64,000 nt of DNA from Streptomyces noursei ATCC 11455 (GTDB taxonomy: Bacteria > Actinomycetota > Actinomycetes > Streptomycetales > Streptomycetaceae), in assembly GCF_001704275.1 (NCBI RefSeq), contig NZ_CP011533.1, forward strand, positions 3,906,001-3,970,000, given 5' to 3'. The notes below the pieces were generated by a model, which ran no database searches, was not told the DNA's origin, and saw only the letters and a list, made by a program, of their open reading frames with translations. Below, in pieces: positions 38,824 through 47,673 of the stretch. Numbering within the stretch: the first letter of the stretch is position 1; each line of letters opens with the position of its first letter. The position numbers and the translations under genes were made by a program.

Positions 38824-39182
38824 AGCACGAGGTCGGCAACGCCACGGTGCGGGAATCCGCGGCACCGGAGCGCACGGCGCGGGAGGCGGGGGCGCCCGCT
38901 CCCCGCACCTTCCGCATCGACATCGGCGAACTCGTCCTGGACGGCTTCGACGCCCGGACCACCGACCCGGACCGGGTATCGGCCGCGTTCCAGGCCGAGT
39001 TGACCCGTCTCGTACGGGACCGCGGCGTGCCCCTGGCGGCGGCCGGCGACGGCTCGGGCCTCGCCCTCGACGGGCTCGCCGGCCTGCCGCCGCTGCCGGC
39101 CACCGCGCACCCCGTACGGCTGGGCGAGGCGCTGGCCCGCGCGGTGCACGCGGGGCTGACCGGACGGGGGGAGGCGCGATGA
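38814..39182 (+). CDS. Small eCIS operon protein, unknown function
   Basis: 122 residues. The central part reads FRIDIGELVLDGFD followed by a helix DPDRVSAAFQAELTRLVRDRGVPL, and the C-terminus is helical with HPVRLGEALARAVHAGL. The VxIGE-L-V-L strand resembles the IGR-x-EV strand of the 34874 product, suggesting a common docking element. It sits between the ATPase and the giant DUF4157 protein, overlapping both (10 bases and ATGA), which hints at a cargo adaptor or chaperone. No catalytic residues. Confidence 0.65.
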   Translation: MGLKHEVGNATVRESAAPERTAREAGAPAPRTFRIDIGELVLDGFDARTTDPDRVSAAFQAELTRLVRDRGVPLAAAGDGSGLALDGLAGLPPLPATAHPVRLGEALARAVHAGLTGRGEAR

Positions 39183-42100
39183 GCAGTTCCTCCCAGTCCG
39201 CCGCCCAGTCCGACCGGTCCGGCCGGTCCGCCCGCGACGCACGGCGCCGCAAGCGCAGGGAACGGTCCGCCAGGTCCGCCGCCCCCGAGCCCAAGAACAT
39301 CGTCAGCGGCGCCGGCCAGCCCCTCGACCTCAGCGTCCGCCGCGAGCTGGAGGAGCAGCTCGGCCACGACTTCAGCCGGGTCCGCCTGCACACCGACCGC
39401 GACTCCGGGCAGCTCGCCGAGCTGATGGGCGCCGACGCCTTCGCCGTCGGCCAGGACGTCTTCTTCCGCGAGGGCACCTACCGCCCCGGCACCGCCGACG
39501 GCCAACGCCTCCTCGCCCACGAACTCCTGCACACCGTCCAGAACCCGCACGGCCTGGGCGCCCTGCGCGCCGGCCGCGACCTGGGCACGGTCAGCCTCCC
39601 CCAGGAGACCGTCGAACGCGAGGCGGAGTCCGCGGCCCAGGAGTCCCTCCGCTCCACGATGCTCGGCGCCACGCGCGGGGACGACACGACGACGGAGGTG
39701 GCACCGGGCCGGTCCACACCGGGCTGGCTCCGCTACGCCACGGTGGACGCCGACCGCCACCGCCTGGAACTGGTCGACCCGGCAACACTGGTGGACCGCC
39801 TGGCCAACGGGGTACTGCGGTCGTTGCGGGGGGATCCGGAGGATCGGTCCAAGCGCGCCCGGATGCAACTGGCGCAGCTGCCCGACGAGTTGCAGGACGC
39901 GGTCCTGGAGCGGCTGGAGCGGCGGCTGCTCAGCTCGGAGCAGGAGCGACTGCTCGACCTCGTCGAGGAGATCGAGTCCGACGACGCACTGGAGCGCGGT
40001 TCGCTCGATGCGCCGATGGTCGAGACGGACCCCGCCGAGGAGTTGCGGTTCACCCGCGAAAGCGAGCGGCGGGCCGCGGAGGAACAGCGGGAGCAGGAGC
40101 GGAAGCCTGGCCTGGCACCCGGGCCGGAGAAGGACGAGCAGGAGGCGGCGGGGGCCGCAGGGAGCACCCCGCGGAACGGCGGGACCCGGGCGGACGGCAC
40201 CACTCCGCAGGGCGGCGAAGCCCCGGGCGGACCCGTCGCGCAGGACCGGAACGCCGGCCGCGGCGGGCAGGCGGAGCAGCAGCCCGGCGGCGGGGGCGCG
40301 GCCCCGGCGAACTCTTCCCCGGCGCCGGGTGCCGCACCTGCGCAACCGGCGGCGGAGGCCGCGCCCGCGGCGTCGGGCGGTCGGCCGGCGGACAAGGCGG
40401 CCGGCGGTGAGCGGTCCGCCGACGGGAAGTCCTCCGGCGGCGCGCAGGAGGGCGGGCAGCAGGCCGGAGGCAGGGAGGACAAGAAGGACGCCGCCGCCGA
40501 CGGCAAGGAGGGCACCGAGCGCGCGGGCACGCCGGTGGCCAGCAAGGAGGAGTCCGCGGCCAAGAACCGTCCGGGCGCGGTCGATGCGCTGGTGGCGGGC
40601 AAACAGCTGAACCCCGCGGACAAGCGGGGGCAGGAGAAGCCCTCGGGCACGCCGTCGGCGGCGGGGGCCCAGGCGCAGCAGCCCGGCGCGGTGAGCACCC
40701 TCGACGGCGTCCGCACCCAGGACCTCGAAGGGCCGGACGAACACGTCGACGAGGACCCGTTCGGTACCGGCAGCGAGTCCGAGGTGGACGTCGGCGGCGG
40801 GGAGCCGAGCGCCTGGGACATCACGCTGCAGCCGGACGACTACCTCCCCGCCCAGGATCCGGACGTGTCCGCCGTGCCGACCGCGGACACCCTGGACCCG
40901 TCCTCACCCGACGACCGGGCGGCCCCGTCGTTCCCGGCTCCCCCGGTGACCAAGGCCGACAAGGTGCAGGCGGAGCGCGATGCCGAGGACGCCGAGGACA
41001 CGGCGGCGGAGGCCGATCCCGAGGAGGGTGTCGACGAGGCGCCCGCCGGTGCGGAGACGGCGGCCGAGACGGACGCCGCGGGACCGGGCGGCGGGCCGGA
41101 GGAGCTCGCCCCGGATCGGGCCGCCGAGGCGCGGACGGCGCCCGGCTCCACGTCGAAGGACCCCAAGAGCGGTGCCGACCCCAAGGCCGGTCCGGTGGCC
41201 GCGCAGGTGACGGTCCAGGAGGCGCCGGGCCGGCCGGAGGACGGCGGCGAGGCCAAGGAGCCGGCGGCCAAGGCGGAGCAGGGCACACCGGCCGCGGGCG
41301 ACGCGCCGGGCGCCGGGCAGGAGAAGGGGGCCCCGCAGACGGCCGGCAAGCCGGCGGCGGCGCAGTCCGCGGGCAGCGGTGAGCAGAAGCAGGCCACGGC
41401 GGCACCGGCGGACAAGGGCGAGGCCGCGGGCGGTACCCAGACGTCGTCGCCGGGGCGCGACAGCCACGTCTCCGGCGGGTCCAACGCCGACGCCTCCGGT
41501 GGGGCGAGCGCGGATGCGGCTGCCGGGGCGCAGCGCGAGCCGTCGGGCGCGGGAGCCGAGTCCCGCGCGCAGGCGCCGGCGGAGAAGAGCGCCCCGGCGG
41601 GTGGGGAACACGGAACGGGCGGTGCGGCGCCGGCCGCGGCTCCGCAGCCGGCCAAGGGCGCTCCCGAGGCTCCGGCAGGGGCCGCACCGGCGCCGGGACC
41701 TGCGGCGCCGGCGGCACCGACGGCCAAGGAGCAGCAGGCGCCCAGGGCGGCCGGTGCGGCACCCGCCGCCAAGGGCGGGGGCGGAGGCAGTGCGGCCGTG
41801 CCCGTGAAGAAGGCCAAGAAGGACTCCGGGCCGGCCCCGAACCTGTCGAACGTCTCCCCCGAGGCCGGCCTGTCGACCGCGTCGAAGCTCAAGCCGCACA
41901 AGGCACTTGAGGCCATGGGCGGGGTGGGCGGCTCGGTGGACCGCACGGTCGGCGACGAGCACAAGGCGCTGGCCGCGGCACCGCCGTCGATGCAGCGCCC
42001 GGCCGGTGCGCCGCAAACCCTCCAGGGCAAGCCGAAGGCCGACGCACCGGCGCAGTACGACCAGAACCCGGCGCAGAAGAGCGACGCGCCCGGCGCGGAC

Positions 42101-45100
42101 AAGGCCGAGGTCAGCGGCGCCAAGGAGCCGGAAGGCCAGATCGAGGCGGAGAAGGCCGAGGAGCCGGGCGGCTGGCAGACCTTCAAGATGGCGCTGGGCT
42201 TCGGCATCGGGTGGGTGGCCGAGAAGCTCGGCTTCAAGGTCGACAAGCAGGAGCTGGCCGCCAAGTTCGCCGGGCTGCCCACGAAGGACGAGGCGCTCAA
42301 GAAGGCCCAGGCGGGCAACGCACCGGGCGTGCAGATGCAGGGCGCCGCCGGGGAGAAGGCCGACGAGCAGGGCGGCGCCGTCGACGCCAAGGGCCAGGAC
42401 ACCGTCGCGACCGGCCGGGACGACGCGGGCCGGCCGATGGGCGAGGACCAGGTCTACCCGGACGCCCCCAAGGAGCAGATGACCGCCAAGGTGCCCGGCG
42501 CCCAGGGCGGCAAGGGCGGCGGGCCGCAGGGGGCGGCGAACACCGGGGCGGTACCGCCCGAGGCGGCCTCCGAGGTGGCCGAGCACGACCGGGGCCCCCA
42601 GTTCCAGGCCGCGTTCAGCGACGGCCAGAAGGACATGTCCAAGGGCCGTCAGAAGAAGGACCAGGACTTCCGCGACTCCCAGGAGAAGCACAAGAAGCAG
42701 GTCGACACCGAGGTCGACGGCAACACCAAGAGCCAGGCGGACGAACGCCGGAAGGCGATGAGCGAGGTCACCGACCACCGCTCGGACTGGCGCAAGGAAC
42801 AGGACACGGAGCTCAAGAAGCTCGGCGACAAGAAGAGCGAGCGGCACGACAAGGTCCGCAAGGACGTCAAGGACAAGGAAGAGAAGACCGACAAGGACGC
42901 CGCGAAGGAAAAGGACGACGGCGACAAGAAGATCCAGGACAAGAACACCGAGGCCGAGAACGACGCGAAGAAGAAGCGCGACGACAGCGTCAACGAATCG
43001 GGCAACTGGCTTTCCAAGGCGTTCGACTGGATCAAGCAGAAGGTCATCGAGATCAAGAACGCGATCGTCGATGTCATCAAGCGGGCCCGCGAGGCCGTCG
43101 TCGGCTTCATCAAGCACTTCAAGGAAACGGTCGAACGCTGGATCAACGAGGCGCGCCAGTCCATCGCGGACGCCATCAAGACCCTGATCAACGATCTGAT
43201 CGAGTTCGCCGTGGCCATGGTCCGCGCGGTCATCGAGCTGGCCCTGCGCATCCGCAAGATGATCGCCGAACTCATCTCCGCCGCGATCGCTCTCGTCAAC
43301 AAGCTCGCCACGATGCTGAAGAAGGCCCTCTCCGACCTTCTCGACGCCCTGGGCAAGCTGCTCAGCGGCATCCTTGACATCCTCAAACAGGTACTCGACG
43401 AAGCGATCAAGCAGGTTATCGGGGCCATCAAGGCGGTCCTGGACTTCGCGTCCAAGCTCCTGAGCGCGCTCGGCGACTGGATGCTGATCGCGGTCGACTT
43501 CCTCTCCGACCCGGGCGGTTGGCTCAGCGGCGCCAAGAACTCCGCGGTGGACGGCGCCAAGAACCACCTCTTCCGCGAGATCTCCAGTGCGGTCAAGCAA
43601 TGGTTCAAGGACAAGATCCAGGAAATCATCGGCGTCCCGAAGGCCATCCTGGACAAACTCCTCAACGGTGGCTTCAAACTCGACGACATCGTCAAGGAAG
43701 CCTGGGACGCGGTCCTCCCCCAACTCCCCCTCATCATCGGCGAACTGGTCATGACCAAGATCGTGGCCAAGCTGATTCCGGGGGCCGGCTGGGTGATGGC
43801 GGCCATCGACGCCATCCGCACCGCGTGGGGCGCACTGAGCGCGATCCTGCGCGCACTGTCCATGGTCCTCGACTGGTTGAAGGCGGTCCGCGCGGGCGGC
43901 GCCGGCATCCTCTTCGCCAAGGCCGTCGCGGCGGGCGTGGTGGCCCTCCTCGAAACCCTCTACCAATGGCTGCTGAACGGCATCGGCAAGTACGTCGCCA
44001 AGGTCGGCCAGCGCCTCAAGGGCGTCGCCGCACGCCTCGGCAAGGGCTTCGGGAAGGAAGGCCGCGGCGGCCGGAAGGGCGCGGCCGGCGAGGGCTCAGG
44101 CGGCAAGGGCAAACCCGGCGACAAAAAGCCCCGGACCGACGACACCCCGACCAGGGAACCGGCCCCGAAGTCCGCCGGTGCCCCGACCACCCGCCCGACG
44201 ACCGCCAAGCCCCACGAGGGCAAACCGGGCGAGAAGCCGACCGCCACCAAACCGGGCACCGACAAGCCCCCGTCCAAACCCGGCGAAACCCCGGAACGGC
44301 CGGCCACCGGCAAGCCCAGGACCCCCACCGACGAGCCCAGGAGGCCCGCCGGCAACGACAAGAACGGCAAGCCCAGGTCCAAGGCCGACGAGACCCCCGA
44401 CACCCGCCCCACCCCGTCCGCCAAGCCCAAGCCCGAACCGGAACCCCGACCCAAGCCCAAGCAGGACCCGGAGCCCAAAGCCAAGCCCAAGGACGACGGA
44501 AAGCCCGGCACCAAACCCAAGGAGGACGAGCCCGGAGCCGACAAGCCCAACAAACCCAAGGAAGAAGACCCCACCAGGCCCAAGCCCAAGGACGACAAGG
44601 ACACCCCCGGCAAACCCAAGCCCGACAAGGACGGCGACCGCCCCCACAAGCCCAACGACAAACACCCCGACCACGACCCCAAGAACCCCAAACACAAGCC
44701 CGACAAGGACCACGACCCACACGACCCCAAGAAGCCCAAGGAAGACCACAACAAAAACCCCAAACACAAGCCCGGCGAAAAGGGCCCGCACAAACCCAAG
44801 GAAGACCACCCGAAGAACAAGGACTCCAAAAAAGAAAACCAGGACAAGAAAGACAAGAAAAAAGAGGACGAAAACAAGAAGGATTCGAAGGATGCGCGAC
44901 TCAGGAAGATCGTTTCGCGCATAAAACCGAAGGTCGACGGATTTCTTCGGCGCGGAGTCAAGAAGCCGGTCCTCAAGGGTGCACTATTCGGCATGCGCGC
45001 CTGGTACAGGCTTACGCAACTCGACATTGAGGGGGCGCGGAATTTCAAGATTATCGCCGCACTGAACCCTCGCATGGGTGTAGACGAGGGAGTCGCCAAA

Positions 45101-46009
45101 CAGATAAAAGCAAAAATCGATGGACTCGACAGGAAGACCAGAGATGGGCTGCAGCGGGAGATTCAGATCCGGGATTTCGAAGACTGGCTACTCTTCGTCG
45201 ACGGGGAAAAACCACAGGCTGCCATCTCCAAGTTCACCAAAATCCTCGAAGGGATCGTCGAGGAGTACGAAAATCGACCGGAAAACGAAAGGAAGATCCG
45301 AAACACAGCCCAATCGGCCGAGGATAAAATCCAGGACGCCTTGCGCAGCATGCCTGCCAAGGGTGCGACGTCGAACAACCCCTCGGAGAGGGGCTGGAAG
45401 AATACGGTCGGCATTCCCGAGGATGCAGCAAAGGCACTGTTGCGCGGGCGCGACTATTCAGCCGCACAAGCCGCCAAGCGGGAACCGGGGAACGTCCATG
45501 CCCCGCAGCCGGCACCGAACCCCGGTGCGCCGGCCACCGAGGCCCATCTGTACTTCAACGATCCAAAGTGGTCAAAGATTCAGTACACCAGGAAGGCTCT
45601 CGACTTCATCAGGTGGAACGTGGATCCGGACCCGGACAAGGCGCCTATAAGGCGACCCACTCCGCTGCCTTCCGACCTCCGGAACTCGAAGATTCAAGGC
45701 GCCTACAAGGATGCCGTCTACAAGACCGCGCACGCCGACTGGAAAATTAGAGAGGGACATAAAGCGGCGGACGAAGCCGAACGCGATAGGATACTCAATG
45801 AAATCATGAAAACGAAGCACCCGGATCACCGTCGAGAACTCCAGTTCAACGGCCTGGACGACATACGCAGCCTTTCGCTGCTCGACGGAAATGTGAATAC
45901 GAGCTCCGGCAGTCAACTCGAGAAGGAAGTGAAGGCAGTGGACGACTGGAGCACTCTCACATTCGTGATCCATTATTGGTGGGAGGGTGCCAAGCCTAAG
46001 TCCAAGTAG
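39179..46009 (+). CDS. Giant eCIS core-domain (DUF4157) protein with C-terminal toxin-like domain
   Basis: 2276 residues. DUF4157 domain at about 38-125 with the metalloprotease-like HELLH (114-118). About 290-1150 is disordered, rich in Ala, Gly, Pro, Glu and Lys. About 1148-1278 is highly charged and helical. About 1278-1624 is a chain of amphipathic or hydrophobic helices. About 1638-1907 is a Lys-Pro-rich linker (KPKP-type repeats). From about 1909 on lies a different domain, encoded by lower-G+C DNA, with H2214-P-D-H2217, then ELQFNG, LLDGNVN and SSGSQL (to about 2247), a layout like HNH/endonuclease-VII-type toxin domains. DUF4157 marks proteins of eCIS clusters and many are cargo. A SUKH-like immunity gene follows. 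It may also act as tape measure, since no other candidate for one is seen. Confidence 0.85.
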   Translation: MSSSSQSAAQSDRSGRSARDARRRKRRERSARSAAPEPKNIVSGAGQPLDLSVRRELEEQLGHDFSRVRLHTDRDSGQLAELMGADAFAVGQDVFFREGTYRPGTADGQRLLAHELLHTVQNPHGLGALRAGRDLGTVSLPQETVEREAESAAQESLRSTMLGATRGDDTTTEVAPGRSTPGWLRYATVDADRHRLELVDPATLVDRLANGVLRSLRGDPEDRSKRARMQLAQLPDELQDAVLERLERRLLSSEQERLLDLVEEIESDDALERGSLDAPMVETDPAEELRFTRESERRAAEEQREQERKPGLAPGPEKDEQEAAGAAGSTPRNGGTRADGTTPQGGEAPGGPVAQDRNAGRGGQAEQQPGGGGAAPANSSPAPGAAPAQPAAEAAPAASGGRPADKAAGGERSADGKSSGGAQEGGQQAGGREDKKDAAADGKEGTERAGTPVASKEESAAKNRPGAVDALVAGKQLNPADKRGQEKPSGTPSAAGAQAQQPGAVSTLDGVRTQDLEGPDEHVDEDPFGTGSESEVDVGGGEPSAWDITLQPDDYLPAQDPDVSAVPTADTLDPSSPDDRAAPSFPAPPVTKADKVQAERDAEDAEDTAAEADPEEGVDEAPAGAETAAETDAAGPGGGPEELAPDRAAEARTAPGSTSKDPKSGADPKAGPVAAQVTVQEAPGRPEDGGEAKEPAAKAEQGTPAAGDAPGAGQEKGAPQTAGKPAAAQSAGSGEQKQATAAPADKGEAAGGTQTSSPGRDSHVSGGSNADASGGASADAAAGAQREPSGAGAESRAQAPAEKSAPAGGEHGTGGAAPAAAPQPAKGAPEAPAGAAPAPGPAAPAAPTAKEQQAPRAAGAAPAAKGGGGGSAAVPVKKAKKDSGPAPNLSNVSPEAGLSTASKLKPHKALEAMGGVGGSVDRTVGDEHKALAAAPPSMQRPAGAPQTLQGKPKADAPAQYDQNPAQKSDAPGADKAEVSGAKEPEGQIEAEKAEEPGGWQTFKMALGFGIGWVAEKLGFKVDKQELAAKFAGLPTKDEALKKAQAGNAPGVQMQGAAGEKADEQGGAVDAKGQDTVATGRDDAGRPMGEDQVYPDAPKEQMTAKVPGAQGGKGGGPQGAANTGAVPPEAASEVAEHDRGPQFQAAFSDGQKDMSKGRQKKDQDFRDSQEKHKKQVDTEVDGNTKSQADERRKAMSEVTDHRSDWRKEQDTELKKLGDKKSERHDKVRKDVKDKEEKTDKDAAKEKDDGDKKIQDKNTEAENDAKKKRDDSVNESGNWLSKAFDWIKQKVIEIKNAIVDVIKRAREAVVGFIKHFKETVERWINEARQSIADAIKTLINDLIEFAVAMVRAVIELALRIRKMIAELISAAIALVNKLATMLKKALSDLLDALGKLLSGILDILKQVLDEAIKQVIGAIKAVLDFASKLLSALGDWMLIAVDFLSDPGGWLSGAKNSAVDGAKNHLFREISSAVKQWFKDKIQEIIGVPKAILDKLLNGGFKLDDIVKEAWDAVLPQLPLIIGELVMTKIVAKLIPGAGWVMAAIDAIRTAWGALSAILRALSMVLDWLKAVRAGGAGILFAKAVAAGVVALLETLYQWLLNGIGKYVAKVGQRLKGVAARLGKGFGKEGRGGRKGAAGEGSGGKGKPGDKKPRTDDTPTREPAPKSAGAPTTRPTTAKPHEGKPGEKPTATKPGTDKPPSKPGETPERPATGKPRTPTDEPRRPAGNDKNGKPRSKADETPDTRPTPSAKPKPEPEPRPKPKQDPEPKAKPKDDGKPGTKPKEDEPGADKPNKPKEEDPTRPKPKDDKDTPGKPKPDKDGDRPHKPNDKHPDHDPKNPKHKPDKDHDPHDPKKPKEDHNKNPKHKPGEKGPHKPKEDHPKNKDSKKENQDKKDKKKEDENKKDSKDARLRKIVSRIKPKVDGFLRRGVKKPVLKGALFGMRAWYRLTQLDIEGARNFKIIAALNPRMGVDEGVAKQIKAKIDGLDRKTRDGLQREIQIRDFEDWLLFVDGEKPQAAISKFTKILEGIVEEYENRPENERKIRNTAQSAEDKIQDALRSMPAKGATSNNPSERGWKNTVGIPEDAAKALLRGRDYSAAQAAKREPGNVHAPQPAPNPGAPATEAHLYFNDPKWSKIQYTRKALDFIRWNVDPDPDKAPIRRPTPLPSDLRNSKIQGAYKDAVYKTAHADWKIREGHKAADEAERDRILNEIMKTKHPDHRRELQFNGLDDIRSLSLLDGNVNTSSGSQLEKEVKAVDDWSTLTFVIHYWWEGAKPKSK
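44905..46006 (+). other. Lower-G+C C-terminal toxin-domain segment of the DUF4157 protein
   Basis: Hand counts: 45061-45120 has 29 G+C of 60; within the following immunity gene 46321-46380 has 33 of 60; by contrast 47161-47220 in the next structural gene has 45 of 60. The shift begins just after the Lys-Pro linker and ends at the close of the immunity gene near 46590. This is the pattern of a toxin tip and immunity gene exchanged as a unit. Confidence 0.7.
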
Positions 46010-46059
46010 CACGAAAATAACCAGGCGCGGCTCACGAAATACCACCCCGGAAGGTACGC

Positions 46060-46590
46060 ATGGCAAGCAAGAAGCAGTTCCAGGATTTCTTCGGAGAGCA
46101 AGGATTGATCACTGCATCGCTCGGCCCAGAGAGTGCACGGACCTTGCCCTCCAAGTTGGGTGAATATATTCAAGAAATCGGATTCCCCGCAACAGTCGAA
46201 GGAATTTACTGCGCACTCCCCGAAAGCGCCCCGAAGGGGTTCTCGCTGCTTGCCACAGAAACGGATGGAACCTCTGTCGAGATCCTCTGCCTGGGGGCGC
46301 CGAACCCGAGCACAGATCTCAGGTACGTGGTCGACATCAAGACCGGATATGTGCTCCTAATGGACACCGCCGAAGGCAACGCCCAAATGATCAACAACAG
46401 CGTTGAGAATTTCGGAGAGTTCCTGTACCGCCTTGGCAAGTTTCTTCATTTTCGGGACTCATCGACACGCGAGCAGGACGAAGCGTACGTCGAGCTCCTC
46501 ACCGCATTCCTGGAAGAACGGGACCCCAGCTCGTTTGGAGAGCCTCCGGGCTGGTGGCCCATGGTCTTGGAACACCTGCTGGCCTACTAG
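46060..46590 (+). CDS. SUKH-like immunity protein
   Basis: 176 residues, ATG with GGAAGG site. The sequence follows the SUKH (SMI1/KNR4-like) plan, closest to the SUKH-4 group: GLITASLGPESARTLPSKLGEYIQEIGFP at the N-terminus, FSLLATETDG, LCLGAPNPSTDLRYVVDIKTGYVLLMD, and FGEFLYRLGKFL. SUKH proteins neutralise polymorphic toxins, often nucleases. It lies 50 bases after the DUF4157 toxin gene and shares its lower G+C content, so it is most likely the immunity protein for that toxin tip, protecting the producer during loading or from sister cells. The match to SUKH is by pattern; no database check. Confidence 0.7.
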   Translation: MASKKQFQDFFGEQGLITASLGPESARTLPSKLGEYIQEIGFPATVEGIYCALPESAPKGFSLLATETDGTSVEILCLGAPNPSTDLRYVVDIKTGYVLLMDTAEGNAQMINNSVENFGEFLYRLGKFLHFRDSSTREQDEAYVELLTAFLEERDPSSFGEPPGWWPMVLEHLLAY

Positions 46591-46605
46591 ACAGAGGGAA
46601 CGCCC

Positions 46606-47280
46606 GTGGCACCGTATCGAGACATCCCCAAACCCATTCGTTCCGGGATCGTTGTGGTTGATCCTGAGCTCGGTGTTCCGCAGCGGATCATCGTGTTGCA
46701 GTTCAATCCGGACACGTTGGAGCGGCAGGTGGCGCCGCAGGCGGCCGGGGGTGAAGGCGACAGTGGTGGGGGCGGCGGTGGGAGCGGTGGGGGCGATCGG
46801 AACGAGGCGCTGCGACTCAAAGGGCCCGCGCAGGAGACGTGGAAGTTCACCGCGGAGATCGATGCCACCGATCAGTTGGACGTAGCGGCGCCGGAGGGGA
46901 TTCATCCGGAGTTGGCGGTGCTGGAGATGTTGGTGCAGCCGACGACCGCGCAGTTGCTGGCGGCGTCGAAGTTGACCAAGAAAGGGACCATCGAGATCAG
47001 TCCCATCGAGATGCCGTTGACGCTGTTCACGTGGGGGAGCAAGCGCATCATGCCGGTGCGGTTGACGGAGTTGTCGGTCAACGAGTCGGCGTTCGACGTG
47101 AATCTCTGTCCGATACGGGCCTCGCTGAGCATCGGGCTGAAGGTGTTGACGGTGAGTGATCTGCCGGCCGGGCATCCCGGGGCGGCGCTGTATCTCGCGC
47201 ACCTGGCGCAGAAGGAGCAGTTGGCGCGGCGGGCGCGGGGTGGCACGTTGGCGCAGTTGGGGCTGGGGAGGGGGATCTGA
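46606..47280 (+). CDS. CIS tube-initiation/hub adaptor protein (Pvc7 N-terminal type)
   Basis: 224 residues from a GTG. The pattern RIIVLQFNPDTLERQV, WKFTAEIDATDQLD, PELAVLEMLVQ, LFTWGSKRIMPVRLTELSVNESAFDVNLCPIRASLSIGLKVL matches the CIS tube protein domain, which bridges the tube to the baseplate hub. A Gly-rich insert (GGEGDSGGGGGGSGGG, around 45-60) looks like a loop expansion. The LysM protein that in Photorhabdus is the second half of this chain is here a separate gene 3 bases downstream. G+C content returns to the high level of the operon. Confidence 0.88.
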   Translation: MAPYRDIPKPIRSGIVVVDPELGVPQRIIVLQFNPDTLERQVAPQAAGGEGDSGGGGGGSGGGDRNEALRLKGPAQETWKFTAEIDATDQLDVAAPEGIHPELAVLEMLVQPTTAQLLAASKLTKKGTIEISPIEMPLTLFTWGSKRIMPVRLTELSVNESAFDVNLCPIRASLSIGLKVLTVSDLPAGHPGAALYLAHLAQKEQLARRARGGTLAQLGLGRGI

Positions 47281-47283
47281 GGC

Positions 47284-47673
47284 GTGGGCATCGAACCGTA
47301 CGAGAGTGCGTTGGACGACGTGCCGGGGGCGCATCCGTATCCGCGGAGCAGTCGGTACGCGGGGATCGACATCGGGGTGCACACCCTGCCCGACGGGACC
47401 GAAGTCCGGTATGCCAAACGGCGGTTGTTGCCGTCGTTGGCCACGGCCGCGGAGGACGCCGTGCCGCATGTCGTCGGCAGCGGGGAGCGGGCCGATCAGC
47501 TGGGGCAGCGGTATTTCGGGGATCCGGGGCAGTGGTGGCGGATCGCGGACGCCAATCCGGTGTTGGAGCCGCGGGAGTTGACGGCGGAGCCCGGGGTGGA
47601 GATAGCCGTGCCGTTGCCGGGAGGGTTCGCCGGGGGCGTCGGCGGCGGGCCGGGTGTGGTGCGGCATGGCTGA
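47284..47673 (+). CDS. LysM-like baseplate protein (gp53/tail protein X type)
   Basis: 129 residues, GTG start 3 bases after the preceding stop. About 20-50 is a strand-rich region (GIDIGVHTLPDGTEVRYAKRRLLP), then a LysM-like module (ADQLGQRYFGDPGQWWRIADANPVLEPRELTAEPGVEIAVPLP). Proteins of this kind sit on the tube next to the hub in phages and injection systems. Ends with a short Gly-rich tail and overlaps the hub gene by 8 bases. Confidence 0.82.
   Translation: MGIEPYESALDDVPGAHPYPRSSRYAGIDIGVHTLPDGTEVRYAKRRLLPSLATAAEDAVPHVVGSGERADQLGQRYFGDPGQWWRIADANPVLEPRELTAEPGVEIAVPLPGGFAGGVGGGPGVVRHG

Noticed and set aside
40904..43966. Very long minus-strand frame (about 1000 codons) opposite the DUF4157 gene
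   Set aside because: Composition (Leu/Val/Asp/Gly/Arg monotony) and lack of any motif mark it as antisense shadow; the plus-strand frame has domains and coupling to its neighbours.
44090..44900. Lys-Pro-rich DNA considered as a tandem-repeat locus or CRISPR-like array
   Set aside because: Repeats are irregular codon-level KPK units within one reading frame, without spacers of fixed length.
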